DNA of 64,000 nucleotides from Larkinella terrae (lineage in GTDB: Bacteria > Bacteroidota > Bacteroidia > Cytophagales > Spirosomataceae), in contig NZ_WJXZ01000012.1 in assembly GCF_009668025.1 (NCBI RefSeq), positions 124,001-188,000 on the forward strand, written 5' to 3'. Positions within the stretch are counted from its first letter, which is position 1; the number at the start of each line of letters is the position of its first letter. The notes beneath the pieces are model-generated. The model was given only the letters and a program-made list of their open reading frames with translations, made no database searches and was not told where the DNA came from. Position numbers and translations under genes: made by a program. Shown here in pieces: positions 1-8,317 of the stretch.

Positions 1-1221
1 GGTGTGTTCCAGCTTCCATTCACCGGCTTGCTGCCGACCGGTTTTCATCTGCCGGGTCAGTGTATACGCCCGGGCCAGATAAGTAACAATATCGGTGCCG
101 TCGTCGCTCGGGAAATAGCCCCGCGAATGGTGCAGCGCATTGACCATCAAAACCGCCATCACATTATTGGGAAACCGCATCCAGACCGTTCGTACGCCCT
201 GGTACTGAGCCAGTTTCAGAAACCACCAGCCGTCGTGATACTGGATGGGTCCATCGGGCGTTGTGCCGGCAAACGTACCCAGGCGGTTATTGAATAAGGT
301 GTCTTTCCAGGCCGTAGTCAGCACGCTTTGGTCGGTGGTCGACAAAACCGTGGCATACAGTTTTCCGGCTTCGGAGGTCGTCAGGTGCCAGCCATACGCG
401 CCAACCACGTTGGCGAAACTGCCTGGATTCCAGCCCACTATGCCGGTGTATGGATACGAGTAGGAATAAGTCGGATCGCCCGGCGGCTGGTTGGCAACGA
501 CATTCCTGATGCCCACTTTCTCAAAAACATTTTTCTGGACATAGTCCATAAACCGCTGCTGCGTTTGCAGATCGTCGGTGTTGTCGTTACCGGTAAACTG
601 GTAACTCAAAATGCCCGGAATCAATACCCGGAACAAACCAAAATTAGCGTTTTGGTAACAGTAGTTTCCCCGGTTGGCGGTTTTTACGCCCTGCTGAATG
701 AGCTGTTTGAAACCCAGCCAGATATTTTCGGTAAAAGCCCCGTTGACACAATTGTTGCCCAAACCGATGATTCCGCTGCGGTGCGTCATCAGATCCCGGA
801 ACGTAATCCGGTCAATATTTTCGCCTTTTGCCCAGTCGGGAGGCAAATACGGCAAAATTTTATCCGTCGTTTTAATGCCTTTCTCGGCGGCCAGATGCAG
901 AAATGCCATCGTCGCAATGGTTTTGCTCATACTGGCAATGTGGATTTTGGTGTCCAGCGTAAAAGCTTTCTCCCCTTCCGGCTCGCTGGCCCGCGACTTC
1001 AAACCGCCACTGCCCGACGCCCGCAGCTCGCCATTTTCCAGAATGACAAAACCGTATCCGACTTTTTTGGCTTTCAACGAGTCGTTGAGCGCTTTCCCGA
1101 AAAAGTCAAACCAGGTTTGCGGCTGAGCGGGCGCAACGACTTCATCGTTGCTTTTTCGACAATCCGCCAATGCAAGCCCCAGACACAGAATTAAGGCACT
1201 ATTTCTAAATCGTTGAGTCAT
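1..1221 (-). CDS. Serine beta-lactamase / DD-peptidase family lipoprotein (3' end outside window)
   Basis: Class C beta-lactamase/DD-peptidase fold hydrolase, probably anchored in the envelope. 407 residues are visible from the ATG at 1221 and no stop is reached before the window edge, so the C-terminus is missing. The N-terminus is a lipoprotein signal ending in L-A-D-C (Cys21). The catalytic SxxK motif is S97-M-S-K100 and a YxN motif is Y189-Q-N191, both spaced as in the family. The KTG-equivalent third motif is not obvious in the visible part. Such proteins in Bacteroidota are mostly esterases or peptidoglycan peptidases, and resistance activity cannot be inferred. It is transcribed away from coaX. 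Confidence 0.85.
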   Translation of the reverse strand, partial: MTQRFRNSALILCLGLALADCRKSNDEVVAPAQPQTWFDFFGKALNDSLKAKKVGYGFVILENGELRASGSGGLKSRASEPEGEKAFTLDTKIHIASMSKTIATMAFLHLAAEKGIKTTDKILPYLPPDWAKGENIDRITFRDLMTHRSGIIGLGNNCVNGAFTENIWLGFKQLIQQGVKTANRGNYCYQNANFGLFRVLIPGILSYQFTGNDNTDDLQTQQRFMDYVQKNVFEKVGIRNVVANQPPGDPTYSYSYPYTGIVGWNPGSFANVVGAYGWHLTTSEAGKLYATVLSTTDQSVLTTAWKDTLFNNRLGTFAGTTPDGPIQYHDGWWFLKLAQYQGVRTVWMRFPNNVMAVLMVNALHHSRGYFPSDDGTDIVTYLARAYTLTRQMKTGRQQAGEWKLEHT

Positions 1222-1380
1222 TCTGATTTTACCCGAATGAATGTCAATTGAAAAACCGGTCGTCAAAAGTACCCAGCCGCGGGAATCGCCCAACGAAAAG
1301 TAGCGATTTTATCCGGGAACGTCCGTCAACCCGTTACGTGATTTTGCCGGGTGACACATTTTCAAAACGGGGTTTCGTAC

Positions 1381-1388
1381 TATCTTTG
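1381..1388 (+). promoter_or_regulatory. Bacteroidota-type -7 box of coaX
   Basis: TATCTTTG matches the TAnnTTTG -7 consensus of Bacteroidota primary sigma factor promoters and lies 25 bases before the coaX ATG. No convincing TTG is seen at the -33 spacing, so this is a half-supported call. Confidence 0.4.
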
Positions 1389-1413
1389 CACATTCTACTG
1401 ATAATCATACCTT

Positions 1414-2226
1414 ATGTTCCTCGCCGTCGACGCAGGCAATTCCGATACCGTTTTTGGATTATACGATCAGCAGCAATGGCGGCACGTCTGGCGGACGCGC
1501 TCGTTGCTCGAAGAACCGATGGCTTTTCACATTACGGACCGGTCGGTTGGTGATGCGGTTCCGGCCGAACAGGATCGGTACGAACGCTTGCTGCGGTTGT
1601 GGTTCCTGGAAGCCGGTATTCCGATCAGTGCAGTTCAAAAAATTGTGATCAGCAGTGTGGTGCCGGAACTGACGCCGACCCTGCGGGCCACACTCACCCG
1701 GCTTTTCAGCCAGGAGCCGGTCGTGGTCGGTCCACCCATTTACCATGCCCTGCCGTTGCAGATTCTGCGGCCTTACGCCATTGGTACCGATCTGGTTGCC
1801 AACGCGATGGCGGCTCATTTGCGCTATAAACAAAATTGCGTGGTGATCGATTTCGGAACAGCGCTGACCTTCACGACGGTTTCTGCCGGAGGTCAGATGC
1901 TCGGCGTTGCCATTGCACCGGGACTCAAAACCGCCGTGCGTTCGCTGTTTTCTACCACCGCCCAACTGCCCGAAGTGCCGCTGGTGATGCCCGATTCGGC
2001 CCTGGGAACGAGCACGGCCCACGCCATTCAGGCGGGTGTGGTTTTGGGGTACGAAGGACTGGTTCGATCGCTCATTGAACGCATTCGGACCGAATTGAAA
2101 GGAGATTGTATTGCCGTAGCGACGGGCGGTATGGCGACAGCGATTCCGACGCTGAGCGCTGACTTTGTGGAAATAATCCCGAATCTGACGCTGGAAGGAA
2201 TTCGGGAAATCGGCCTGCGGGTTTAA
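1414..2226 (+). CDS. coaX: Type III pantothenate kinase
   Basis: Phosphorylates pantothenate in the first committed step of coenzyme A synthesis, in the cytoplasm. At 270 residues it has normal family length. The ASKHA-fold phosphate loop is seen as D6-A-G-N near the N-terminus. The pantothenate-site G-T-D is at 124-126, a second acidic motif D-F-G-T-A is at 146-150, and A-T-G-G lies near residue 236. Type III enzymes need a monovalent cation and are insensitive to CoA feedback. The gene appears monocistronic and ends right at a large palindromic element that separates it from a convergent gene. Confidence 0.95.
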   Translation: MFLAVDAGNSDTVFGLYDQQQWRHVWRTRSLLEEPMAFHITDRSVGDAVPAEQDRYERLLRLWFLEAGIPISAVQKIVISSVVPELTPTLRATLTRLFSQEPVVVGPPIYHALPLQILRPYAIGTDLVANAMAAHLRYKQNCVVIDFGTALTFTTVSAGGQMLGVAIAPGLKTAVRSLFSTTAQLPEVPLVMPDSALGTSTAHAIQAGVVLGYEGLVRSLIERIRTELKGDCIAVATGGMATAIPTLSADFVEIIPNLTLEGIREIGLRV

Positions 2227-2316
2227 TGTACCGACGGACTGTTAGTCCGTGAGACTTTCAGTGGAAGTTACACCTAAACCGAGAAAGATCTCACGGACTA
2301 ACAGTCCGTGGGTACA
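2227..2316. repeat. Double-hairpin palindromic repeat, family A copy 1
   Basis: Two arms of about 33 bases (2227-2259 and 2284-2316) are near-perfect reverse complements. Each arm also contains its own small palindrome, ACGGACT-gtt-AGTCCGT. It fills the gap between the convergent coaX and ribbon-helix-helix genes, so it may act as a bidirectional terminator. A second full copy is at 46177-46262 and a half copy at 58696-58718. Confidence 0.8.
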
Positions 2317-2323
2317 TACGCTA

Positions 2324-2497
2324 TTATTCTGTTTTTTCCTCTGGTGTCGCTCCCTTTTTCCGTTTTTTCAACGCTTCGTGGAGGATAAATTCAACCTGCC
2401 CGTTCACGCTGCGAAACTCTTCCTGCGCCCAGCGTTCGAGCTCCTTCAGCGTTTCGGGATTGATCCGTAACACAAATGCTTTTTTCTCCGCAGCCAT
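2324..2497 (-). CDS. Arc-like ribbon-helix-helix DNA-binding protein
   Basis: Small protein of 57 residues from the ATG at 2497; a longer reading from further upstream would translate the repeat at 2510-2581 and is rejected. It has the Arc/MetJ pattern: a basic strand (K-K-A-F-V-L-R-I) followed by two helices (PETLKELERWA and VNGQVEFILHEAL) and a Lys/Glu-rich tail. Proteins of this class bind DNA as dimers and often repress their own operon. It lies downstream of the SPFH gene on the same strand, with a hairpin-forming repeat between them. The palindrome at 3439-3465 next to the SPFH start is a candidate operator. DNA targets and any antitoxin role are inference. Confidence 0.75.
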   Translation of the reverse strand: MAAEKKAFVLRINPETLKELERWAQEEFRSVNGQVEFILHEALKKRKKGATPEEKTE

Positions 2498-2509
2498 ATG
2501 CTGATAAAC

Positions 2510-2581
2510 AATGAATAATGAACAATTAACAATGAAATACGGCCGTGGCGGACTTTCATTATTCATTGTTCATTTTTCATT
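2510..2581. repeat. Inverted repeat of ATGAA/ATTAA units
   Basis: AT-rich arms (about 2510-2537 and 2554-2581) built from repeated AATGAATAATGAACAAT-like units pair with few mismatches around a GC-rich loop. It separates the SPFH stop from the start of the ribbon-helix-helix gene and could reduce read-through or set expression of the downstream gene. Confidence 0.65.
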
Positions 2582-3433
2582 CTAATTATAGAGTGTTCCC
2601 GCATTGACGACTGGGCTGACGGATTTTTCTCCGCACAGCACCACCAGTAAGTTGCTGACCATCGCAGCTTTGCGTTCTTCGTCCAGTGTAACCACGTCTT
2701 TTTCGGCAAGCCGGGCCAGCGCCATTTCCACCATTCCGACCGCGCCTTCCACGATCAGTTTCCGGGCCGACACCACCGCGCTGGCCTGCTGGCGTTGCAG
2801 CATAGCTCCGGCAATTTCGGGCGCATAGGCCAGGTGACTGATCCGGGCTTCGAGGATATCGACACCGGCGCGTTCCAGCCGTTCGTTCAGTTCCTGTTCC
2901 AGCAAAACGTTGATCTGACCGGTACTATCGCGCAGTGTTACCGTGGCATCTTCGTCTTCCATGTTATCGTAGGCGCAGGTGCTGGCCAGGTGCCGAACGG
3001 CAGCTTCGGACTGAATCTGGACAAACATATGGTAATCGTCGACTTCAAACAAGGCTTTCGCGCTGTCTGCCACCTGCCAGACCACCACGGCGGCAATTTC
3101 GATGGGGTTACCGGTTTTGTCGTTCACTTTGAGCGTCTGCCCATTCAGGTTTCGGGCGCGGAGACTAATTTTCCGTTTCCGGTACAGCGGATTCACCCAG
3201 CGGAGTCCGGTTTGTTTCATGGTTCCCGTATAATCGCCAAAAAACGTGGTAACAACCGCTTCCTTGGGGTTGATCACGGCCAGTCCGCTCATGATAATAA
3301 TCGAAATCAGGAAGGAAATAATCCCGAGCGCAACGGCATCGGCAGCAATACCGTAGGCCGCAACGCCAAGCAGAATCAGGGCTATGAGCAGCAATACATA
3401 GCCGGAAAGCGAGGTAAGGTTCTTTTCATTCAT
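2582..3433 (-). CDS. SPFH/band-7 domain membrane protein
   Basis: 283-residue member of the stomatin/prohibitin/flotillin superfamily. Two hydrophobic segments (about residues 10-30 and 35-53) are followed by an SPFH core beginning at [15 protein letters not shown] helical, Ala/Glu/Arg-rich region (about 190-260) is typical for oligomerisation. Such proteins form ring or cage assemblies that organise membrane microdomains or control membrane proteases. It is likely co-transcribed with the small ribbon-helix-helix gene downstream. A perfect 10+10 palindrome ends 5 bases before its start codon. Confidence 0.85.
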   Translation of the reverse strand: MNEKNLTSLSGYVLLLIALILLGVAAYGIAADAVALGIISFLISIIIMSGLAVINPKEAVVTTFFGDYTGTMKQTGLRWVNPLYRKRKISLRARNLNGQTLKVNDKTGNPIEIAAVVVWQVADSAKALFEVDDYHMFVQIQSEAAVRHLASTCAYDNMEDEDATVTLRDSTGQINVLLEQELNERLERAGVDILEARISHLAYAPEIAGAMLQRQQASAVVSARKLIVEGAVGMVEMALARLAEKDVVTLDEERKAAMVSNLLVVLCGEKSVSPVVNAGTLYN

Positions 3434-3438
3434 GGCAA

Positions 3439-3465
3439 TTGTGATATTATTTTGATATCACAATA
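3439..3465. promoter_or_regulatory. Perfect 10-bp inverted repeat, candidate operator of the SPFH/RHH operon
   Basis: ATTGTGATAT (3439-3448) and ATATCACAAT (3456-3465) are exact reverse complements separated by 7 bases, just upstream of the SPFH ATG. On the minus strand the outer arm overlaps TACTATTG, one mismatch from the TAnnTTTG -7 box. Size and position fit an autoregulatory operator for the dimeric ribbon-helix-helix protein of the same operon. Confidence 0.5.
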
Positions 3466-3550
3466 GTAGCTAAAATTTTGAATTCCTGCCATTAAATTTC
3501 GGATGCACGGTGAATTTTCGGGGAAAAAGAGTTGATAATCTGGATAAAGT

Positions 3551-3586
3551 AATCCGTTCGAATCCGTTCGATCCGTTAAATCCGTG
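3551..3586 (+). repeat. Tandem ATCCGTT units upstream of lysS
   Basis: Four degenerate copies of ATCCGTT(C/A) lie in a row just before the lysS promoter, the first two being exact 10-base direct repeats. A factor-binding or dispersed-repeat role is possible. No function is shown. Confidence 0.55.
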
Positions 3587-3597
3587 TTTCGATCCAC

Positions 3598-3605
3598 TAT
3601 ATTTG
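3598..3605 (+). promoter_or_regulatory. -7 box of lysS
   Basis: TATATTTG matches TAnnTTTG and lies 20 bases before the chosen lysS ATG, so the mRNA would have a leader of roughly 10-15 bases. No clear -33 TTG is present. Confidence 0.45.
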
Positions 3606-3625
3606 CAACTCTTTTTAAAATCAAG

Positions 3626-5356
3626 ATGATACTGAGCGAACAGGAGATCAACCGGCGCAACAAGCGCGAGGAACTCATGCGGATGGGCATCGATCCCTAT
3701 CCCGCCGAATTATTCGAGGTCAACGTCACCGCGGCCGACATTCATAAAAATTACGAACGGAACAAAACCGACTATAAAAGTATTTCCATTGCCGGGCGGC
3801 TGATGGGCTTCCGGATTATGGGCTCGGCTTCGTTTGCGGAGTTGCAGGACGCCACCGGGCGGATTCAGCTCTATTTCCGGCGCGACGACCTGTGTCCCGG
3901 CGAAGACAAGACGCTCTACAATACGGTTTTCAAGAAATTACTGGACATCGGCGACATTATTGGCGTGAAAGGCTACGTGTTTACGACCCAAACCGGCGAA
4001 ATCTCCATTCACGTTACGGAATTCAAATTGCTGACCAAATCGCTGCACCCGCTACCCGTGGTAAAGGAAGTGGTTGACGAACAGGGCAATAAACACGTTT
4101 ACGACGCTTTCTCCGATCCGGAACAACGGTATCGCCAGCGCTACGTGGACATGATCGTGAACCCCGAAGTGCGCCATACGTTTGTTCAGCGGACCCGGCT
4201 GGTCAACTCGATCCGGACGTTTCTGGCCAATCACGGTTATCTGGAAGTAGAAACGCCGATTCTGCAACCCATTCACGGGGGCGCGGCTGCCCGGCCTTTC
4301 CGGACCCACCACAATACGCTCGACATGACGCTCTACCTGCGGATTGCCAACGAGCTGTATCTGAAGCGGTTGATCGTCGGCGGATACGACGGTGTGTTCG
4401 AGTTTGCCAAGGATTTCCGCAACGAGGGTATGAGCCGGTTTCATAATCCGGAGTTCACGCAGGTCGAGTTGTACGTGGCTTATAAAGACTACAACTGGAT
4501 GATGGACCTCATCGAAGAAATGGTCGAGAAGATTGCGATGGATCTGCACGGAACGACCGAACTGCCGGTGGGCGACAAAATCATCAACTTCCAGCGGCCC
4601 TGGAAGCGGTTTACGATGTTCGAAGCGATTCAGGAATACACCGGCGTCGATGTGTCGGCGATGGGCGAGGACGAGCTGCGGGCCGTGGCCGAAAACCGGG
4701 GCATCAAAACCGACAGCACGATGGGCAAATCGAAGCTCATCGACGAGTTGTTCGGTGAAGCCGTCGAAGCCAACCTGATTCAGCCGACGTTTATTACCGA
4801 TTATCCGGTCGAAATGTCGCCCCTGACCAAGAAACACCGGAGCAAACCGGGACTGGTGGAGCGCTTTGAGGCCATTTGCAACGGCAAGGAAATTGCCAAT
4901 GCCTACTCGGAGCTGAACGATCCGCTCGACCAGCGTGCCCGGTTTGAGGAACAACTCGAACTGGCGAAACGGGGCGACGAAGAAGCGATGGCGATGGATG
5001 AAGATTTCCTGCGCGCCCTCGAATACGGCATGCCACCCACGGCGGGCGTTGGTTTGGGTATCGACCGGCTGGCGATGATCATGACCAATCAGCCGTCGAT
5101 TCAGGATGTATTGTTTTTCCCGCAAATGCGGCCCGAAAAGAAATTGGAATTGTCAACCGACGCCGATTACGAGCAGTTGGGCATTCCGGCGGGTTGGATT
5201 CCGGCTTTACAGAAAATGGGTTTTCAGCACGTCAGCCAGTTGAACGGTGCCAACGCCAACAAGATTTTCAACGACCTGGGCGGCATGCGGAAAAAACTGA
5301 AACTGGACGTGACGATGCCGACGCTCGATCAGGTGAAAAGCTGGACGGGACAGTAA
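3626..5356 (+). CDS. lysS: Lysyl-tRNA synthetase, class II
   Basis: Charges tRNA-Lys in the cytoplasm. 576 residues from the ATG at 3626; an in-frame GTG at 3584 lies upstream of the promoter box and is rejected. An OB-fold anticodon-binding domain lies at about 55-165. Class II motif 2 ([16 protein letters not shown]) is near residue 265 and motif 3 ([11 protein letters not shown]) near 474. About 75 residues follow the usual C-terminus, including [10 protein letters not shown] and [10 protein letters not shown]. From memory this extension is common in Bacteroidota LysS. A GreA-like gene follows 12 bases downstream and is probably co-transcribed. Confidence 0.97.
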   Translation: MILSEQEINRRNKREELMRMGIDPYPAELFEVNVTAADIHKNYERNKTDYKSISIAGRLMGFRIMGSASFAELQDATGRIQLYFRRDDLCPGEDKTLYNTVFKKLLDIGDIIGVKGYVFTTQTGEISIHVTEFKLLTKSLHPLPVVKEVVDEQGNKHVYDAFSDPEQRYRQRYVDMIVNPEVRHTFVQRTRLVNSIRTFLANHGYLEVETPILQPIHGGAAARPFRTHHNTLDMTLYLRIANELYLKRLIVGGYDGVFEFAKDFRNEGMSRFHNPEFTQVELYVAYKDYNWMMDLIEEMVEKIAMDLHGTTELPVGDKIINFQRPWKRFTMFEAIQEYTGVDVSAMGEDELRAVAENRGIKTDSTMGKSKLIDELFGEAVEANLIQPTFITDYPVEMSPLTKKHRSKPGLVERFEAICNGKEIANAYSELNDPLDQRARFEEQLELAKRGDEEAMAMDEDFLRALEYGMPPTAGVGLGIDRLAMIMTNQPSIQDVLFFPQMRPEKKLELSTDADYEQLGIPAGWIPALQKMGFQHVSQLNGANANKIFNDLGGMRKKLKLDVTMPTLDQVKSWTGQ

Positions 5357-5368
5357 CGAAAACCGCCC

Positions 5369-5830
5369 ATGACCGATTACGACCCAATTAAGCAGACTCT
5401 TTTCGACCGGTGTCAACAGTACGTTGGGCAACGGATCGAAACGGCCAAAACCGCAATGGAAGCGGCCCAGTCGGCGGCCAACGAGGAATCGAAAAGCAGC
5501 GCGGGCGATAAATACGAAACCGGTCGGGCGATGGCTCAAATCGAGCGCGACCGCCACGCCCAGCAACTGGCCGAAGCGCTCAAACTCCAGCAGGAGCTCG
5601 GCCGGATCGATGTCACGAAAACGTATTCGATCGTTCAGGCGGGGAGCCTGGTGATGACGAGCCAGGGAAATTATTTCATCGCCATTAGCGCCGGGAAGAT
5701 AACGGTCGACCAAACCGACTATTTTGCGGTTTCGGCCGCTTCGCCCATTGCGGTTCGCTTGCACCACGCGGCAGCCAACGACGAGGTGATTTTCAATGGA
5801 AAACCGGTCCGAATTGTCTCTGTAAGATAA
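5369..5830 (+). CDS. GreA/GreB-like C-terminal domain protein
   Basis: 153 residues. The N-terminal half is a helical, charged stretch with E-E-S-K-S-S-A-G-D-K-Y-E-T-G-R-A-M. The C-terminal half resembles the Gre factor FKBP-like domain, with S-P-I-A-V-R-L-H-H-A-A near the end where GreA has S-P-I-G-R-A-L. The canonical acidic coiled-coil tip of GreA is not evident, so a transcript-cleavage role is uncertain. It may bind RNA polymerase's secondary channel or act differently. Relatives are sometimes annotated as 3-oxoacyl-ACP synthase, which nothing here supports. Probable operon with lysS. Confidence 0.7.
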   Translation: MTDYDPIKQTLFDRCQQYVGQRIETAKTAMEAAQSAANEESKSSAGDKYETGRAMAQIERDRHAQQLAEALKLQQELGRIDVTKTYSIVQAGSLVMTSQGNYFIAISAGKITVDQTDYFAVSAASPIAVRLHHAAANDEVIFNGKPVRIVSVR

Positions 5831-5838
5831 AAGAGGTC

Positions 5839-5889
5839 AGACAAGAGAGTAAAGACTATTCTTGCGATTTTGTCTCTATTCTCTTGTCT
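5839..5889. repeat. Inverted repeat family B, copy 1 (AGACAAGAGA type)
   Basis: AGACAAGAGAGTAAAGAC at 5839-5856 pairs with TGTCTCTATTCTCTTGTCT at 5871-5889. A near-identical sequence recurs as a perfect hairpin at 56678-56733. It lies directly after the GreA-like gene and before the strong terminator at 5909. Confidence 0.7.
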
Positions 5890-5908
5890 AACTTCTCCCA
5901 AAACAACA

Positions 5909-5937
5909 AAAACCCCGGTCATGCGATCGGGGTTTTT
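5909..5937. terminator. Bidirectional intrinsic terminator
   Basis: AAAACCCCGatcG-type stem (CCCCG/CGGGG) flanked by A-tract on one side and TTTTT on the other, between the convergent GreA-like and cold-shock genes, so it can stop transcription from both. Confidence 0.85.
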
Positions 5938-5959
5938 ATGTTTTTGAAGAAGTTGTTTC

Positions 5960-6166
5960 TCAATAGGCTCCTTCCAGTTTTTTCACCTTAACGGCATTAA
6001 GGCCTTTTTTCCCTTCGATTACTTCGAAAGAGACCCGGTCTGTTTCCCGAATAGTGGTACCATTCAGGCCAGTAATGTGCACGAAAATGTCACGGTTCGT
6101 ATCATCTTCGACGATGAACCCGTAGCCTTTGCTCTCGTTGAAAAATTTGACAACACCTGTTTGCAT
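5960..6166 (-). CDS. Cold shock protein (CspA family)
   Basis: 68-residue single cold-shock domain that binds single-stranded RNA/DNA and acts as an RNA chaperone. RNP1 is K13-G-Y-G-F-I18 and RNP2 is D26-I-F-V-H-I31, both intact. A good minus-strand promoter at 6304-6332 predicts a leader of about 130 bases, long enough for the temperature-sensitive structures typical of csp mRNAs. Convergent with the GreA-like gene across a shared terminator. Which Csp paralogue it is cannot be told from sequence alone. Confidence 0.93.
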   Translation of the reverse strand: MQTGVVKFFNESKGYGFIVEDDTNRDIFVHITGLNGTTIRETDRVSFEVIEGKKGLNAVKVKKLEGAY

Positions 6167-6303
6167 AAAACTTAAAAAATTAAAAATAAAACATTACTGA
6201 CTGGAGTATTCTTAACAAAAGTCTTCAAACAGGTTCCAGGTTAACACACGAAATGGGCGATACGGATGGAACAAACCGTCTATGCATTGACTTTGTTGAA
6301 TAA

Positions 6304-6332
6304 CAAAAATAAACTAACTTTTAATAAGACAA
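6304..6332 (-). promoter_or_regulatory. Promoter of the cold shock gene
   Basis: Read on the minus strand, TTG (6332-6330) is followed after 18 bases by TATTTTTG (6311-6304), a complete Bacteroidota -33/-7 promoter pointing to the csp gene about 140 bases away. Confidence 0.55.
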
Positions 6333-6350
6333 CGCCTTAGTAAACACAAA

Positions 6351-6367
6351 GTAACAAAATTTGTTAC
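6351..6367. promoter_or_regulatory. Perfect 17-bp palindrome between divergent promoters
   Basis: GTAACAAA-a-TTTGTTAC has exact 8-base arms and sits between the csp promoter (minus strand) and the pspC-like promoter (plus strand). Its place and symmetry suggest an operator. It has no U-tract arrangement as a terminator. Confidence 0.4.
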
Positions 6368-6475
6368 GAATATGTAAACAATTCCATTCGATTTTTATTG
6401 TCTTATTTAGCGACTTTATGATACAAATTAAATTTACCTCTAAATATTAATCTAAACAAAACGTTTTAGGAATTG

Positions 6476-6503
6476 TTGATCAAAGTCGTTCGGTGTATAT
6501 TTG
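6476..6503 (+). promoter_or_regulatory. Promoter of the PspC-like gene
   Basis: TTG at 6476-6478, then 17 bases, then TATATTTG at 6496-6503. This fits the Bacteroidota -33/-7 pattern, with a leader of about 80 bases to the ATG at 6591. Confidence 0.5.
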
Positions 6504-6590
6504 GTAATCAAACAAATCCGTCGCTGCGGATTTTCATTCATATACCCGACGTTTTAGGACTGAACTCTGATTATCAGGTACGTTACTACG

Positions 6591-6812
6591 ATGAATAAGC
6601 TCAGGTATTTCGTGGAAAGTCAGGCATTTGGTGTTTGCACGCGATTGGGCGAGAAAATGAACATTTCGGCCAGCAGCATTCGGCTGTATTTTATCTATAC
6701 GTCGTGCCTCACGCTCGGATCGCCCGTTGTTCTTTATCTGATTATGGCCTTCTGGATGGAAATGCGGAAACACCTCCGGCGACACAACCACCCGACCGTC
6801 TGGGAATTATAA
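6591..6812 (+). CDS. PspC-domain small membrane protein
   Basis: 73 residues with the PspC pattern: G-V-C-T-R-L-G-E-K-M-N-I-S-A-S-S-I-R-L-Y-F-I-Y. It has one hydrophobic helix (about residues 33-53) and a basic C-terminus. Stand-alone PspC proteins are inner-membrane and implicated in envelope stress sensing. No phage-shock partners (PspA/PspB) are nearby. It ends two bases before the convergent glycosyltransferase stop, leaving no room for a separate terminator. Confidence 0.75.
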   Translation: MNKLRYFVESQAFGVCTRLGEKMNISASSIRLYFIYTSCLTLGSPVVLYLIMAFWMEMRKHLRRHNHPTVWEL

Positions 6813-6814
6813 CC

Positions 6815-7852
6815 TTAGTCCAGCCGGTTTTCAATTTTCGGAAGGCTTTTGAACGTTTTCCGACCTTTCACAAAGTACTGCCAAATAATACTGTGCGGAT
6901 AAATTTCCCGGTGGGTGATGCGGTTATTTCGCAGGTCGGCCAGCGCATTCCGTTGCGTACGCAGGTAAGGCAGCCAGCTGTAAAATGTAAAATGAGCGTG
7001 CAAAATCGCCAGCGTATCCCGCCAGTGGCCGGACGCCAGAAACCGCAGGCCCGATAAACCGTCGAGAATCAGCCGGATCAGAATATTCAGAAATACGTGC
7101 CCTTCCGGTAAATTCTTGTAAAGCATCGCCAGACTGTTGCGGTAGTTCAGCAAAGTCTTCCGGGGATTGGATTTGTGGAGCGTGCCTCCACCGACGTGGT
7201 AAACCGTCGAATCCGGGCAATACCAGATCTGATAACCGGCATTTTTGGCCCGCCAGCACCAGTCAATTTCTTCCATATGGGCAAAAAACCGGGGATCAAA
7301 ACCGTCTAACCGATGAAACACTTCCGATCGCACCAGCATACACGCGCCCGTAGCCCAGAATATTTGCCGGGCGTCGTCGTACTGATGAAGATCTTCTTCA
7401 GTGGTGTCGAATAACCGGCCCCGGCAAAACGGGTAGCCCAGGTAATCGATGTATCCCCCAGCCGCACCAGCGTATTCAAACAGCCGGGGATGTTTAAACG
7501 CGCGAAGTTTAGGCTGACAGGCCGCAACCCGGGGATTGGCTTCCATCAGTTGCAGCAGGGGCGACAACCAGTCCGGGCTCACTTCAACATCCGAATTAAG
7601 CAACAGGTAAAACCGGGCATCGATCTGTTTCAGAGCGGCATTGTAACCACCCGCGTAACCGAAATTGACCGGCAACTGAATGAGTCGTATCGCTGGAAAT
7701 TTCTCCTGCAACAACGCAACCGAATCGTCGGTGGAATGATTATCGGCCACATAAACCGGGCAGCCTGCCGAATGGCGCAGGACGGAAGGTAAAAACTGCT
7801 CCAGAAATGCTTTTCCGTTGTAATTCAGAATTACGATGGCAATCGTATCCAT
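6815..7852 (-). CDS. Glycosyltransferase family 2
   Basis: 345-residue GT-A fold glycosyltransferase of the rhamnosyltransferase-like GT2 group. The nucleotide-binding start is V-I-L-N-Y-N-G, with D-N-H-S-T-D at 37-42. The metal-binding region is L-L-L-N-S-D-V-E around 84-90. An acceptor-side H-M-E-E-I-D-W-C-W motif replaces the usual E-D-x-D-W-x-x-R. A C-terminal amphipathic region probably contacts the membrane. It likely adds a sugar in cell-surface polysaccharide synthesis, with donor and acceptor unknown. It starts 3 bases after the ybaB-like gene stop, so the two are co-transcribed. Confidence 0.88.
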   Translation of the reverse strand: MDTIAIVILNYNGKAFLEQFLPSVLRHSAGCPVYVADNHSTDDSVALLQEKFPAIRLIQLPVNFGYAGGYNAALKQIDARFYLLLNSDVEVSPDWLSPLLQLMEANPRVAACQPKLRAFKHPRLFEYAGAAGGYIDYLGYPFCRGRLFDTTEEDLHQYDDARQIFWATGACMLVRSEVFHRLDGFDPRFFAHMEEIDWCWRAKNAGYQIWYCPDSTVYHVGGGTLHKSNPRKTLLNYRNSLAMLYKNLPEGHVFLNILIRLILDGLSGLRFLASGHWRDTLAILHAHFTFYSWLPYLRTQRNALADLRNNRITHREIYPHSIIWQYFVKGRKTFKSLPKIENRLD

Positions 7853-7855
7853 GCA

Positions 7856-8191
7856 TCAGCCCATCAGGTTTCCCAGATCGAAACCGGGAATATTTGGCAA
7901 TAATCCTTCAGTTGCTTTCTGAAGATGAGCCTTGATTTTAGGTTCTACGTTTTCGAGCGCCTTATTGGTGGCCGCAACGACTAAATCCTGCAGCATTTCG
8001 CGATCGTCGGGCCGGATTAAATCCTGATCAATCTCCAGTTTGATGATTTGCTTGAGGCCATTAACGGTTACGCGAACCATACCGGCACCCGATTCTCCCG
8101 ATTCAGTAATGGTATTCAGGTTGGACTGAGCTTCTTTCATACGAGACTGAAACTCTTTCACCTTACCAAACATATCCATCATATTGAACAT
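7856..8191 (-). CDS. YbaB/EbfC family nucleoid-associated protein
   Basis: 111 residues from the ATG at 8191 (M-F-N-M-M-D-M-F-G-K-V-K-E); a start at 8218 is possible but adds residues unlike the family. A basic amphipathic helix (KVKEFQSRMKEAQ) is followed by the beta-sheet V-R-V-T-V-N-G and a helical tail. Dimers bind DNA as a tweezer-like clamp. The usual neighbours dnaX and recR are absent. The gene instead precedes a glycosyltransferase with a 3-base gap. Confidence 0.88.
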   Translation of the reverse strand: MFNMMDMFGKVKEFQSRMKEAQSNLNTITESGESGAGMVRVTVNGLKQIIKLEIDQDLIRPDDREMLQDLVVAATNKALENVEPKIKAHLQKATEGLLPNIPGFDLGNLMG

Positions 8192-8317
8192 ACTGTGTTG
8201 AGTATAGAAGTGAGACAAAAGACAAAAAAAGTAATGATAACTCCATCAGATGGTTCAGGCAAAGGTAGCAAGAATAGCCGACCTGCCGCCTTTCGGCGAA
8301 TGTCTTTACTCGATTGT

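Noticed and set aside
328-1194. Long plus-strand open frame
   Set aside because: It is the antisense of the beta-lactamase-family gene, whose minus-strand frame has SxxK, YxN and a lipoprotein signal.
3584-3625. GTG start of lysS at 3584
   Set aside because: It lies upstream of the -7 box at 3598 and adds residues unlike LysS.
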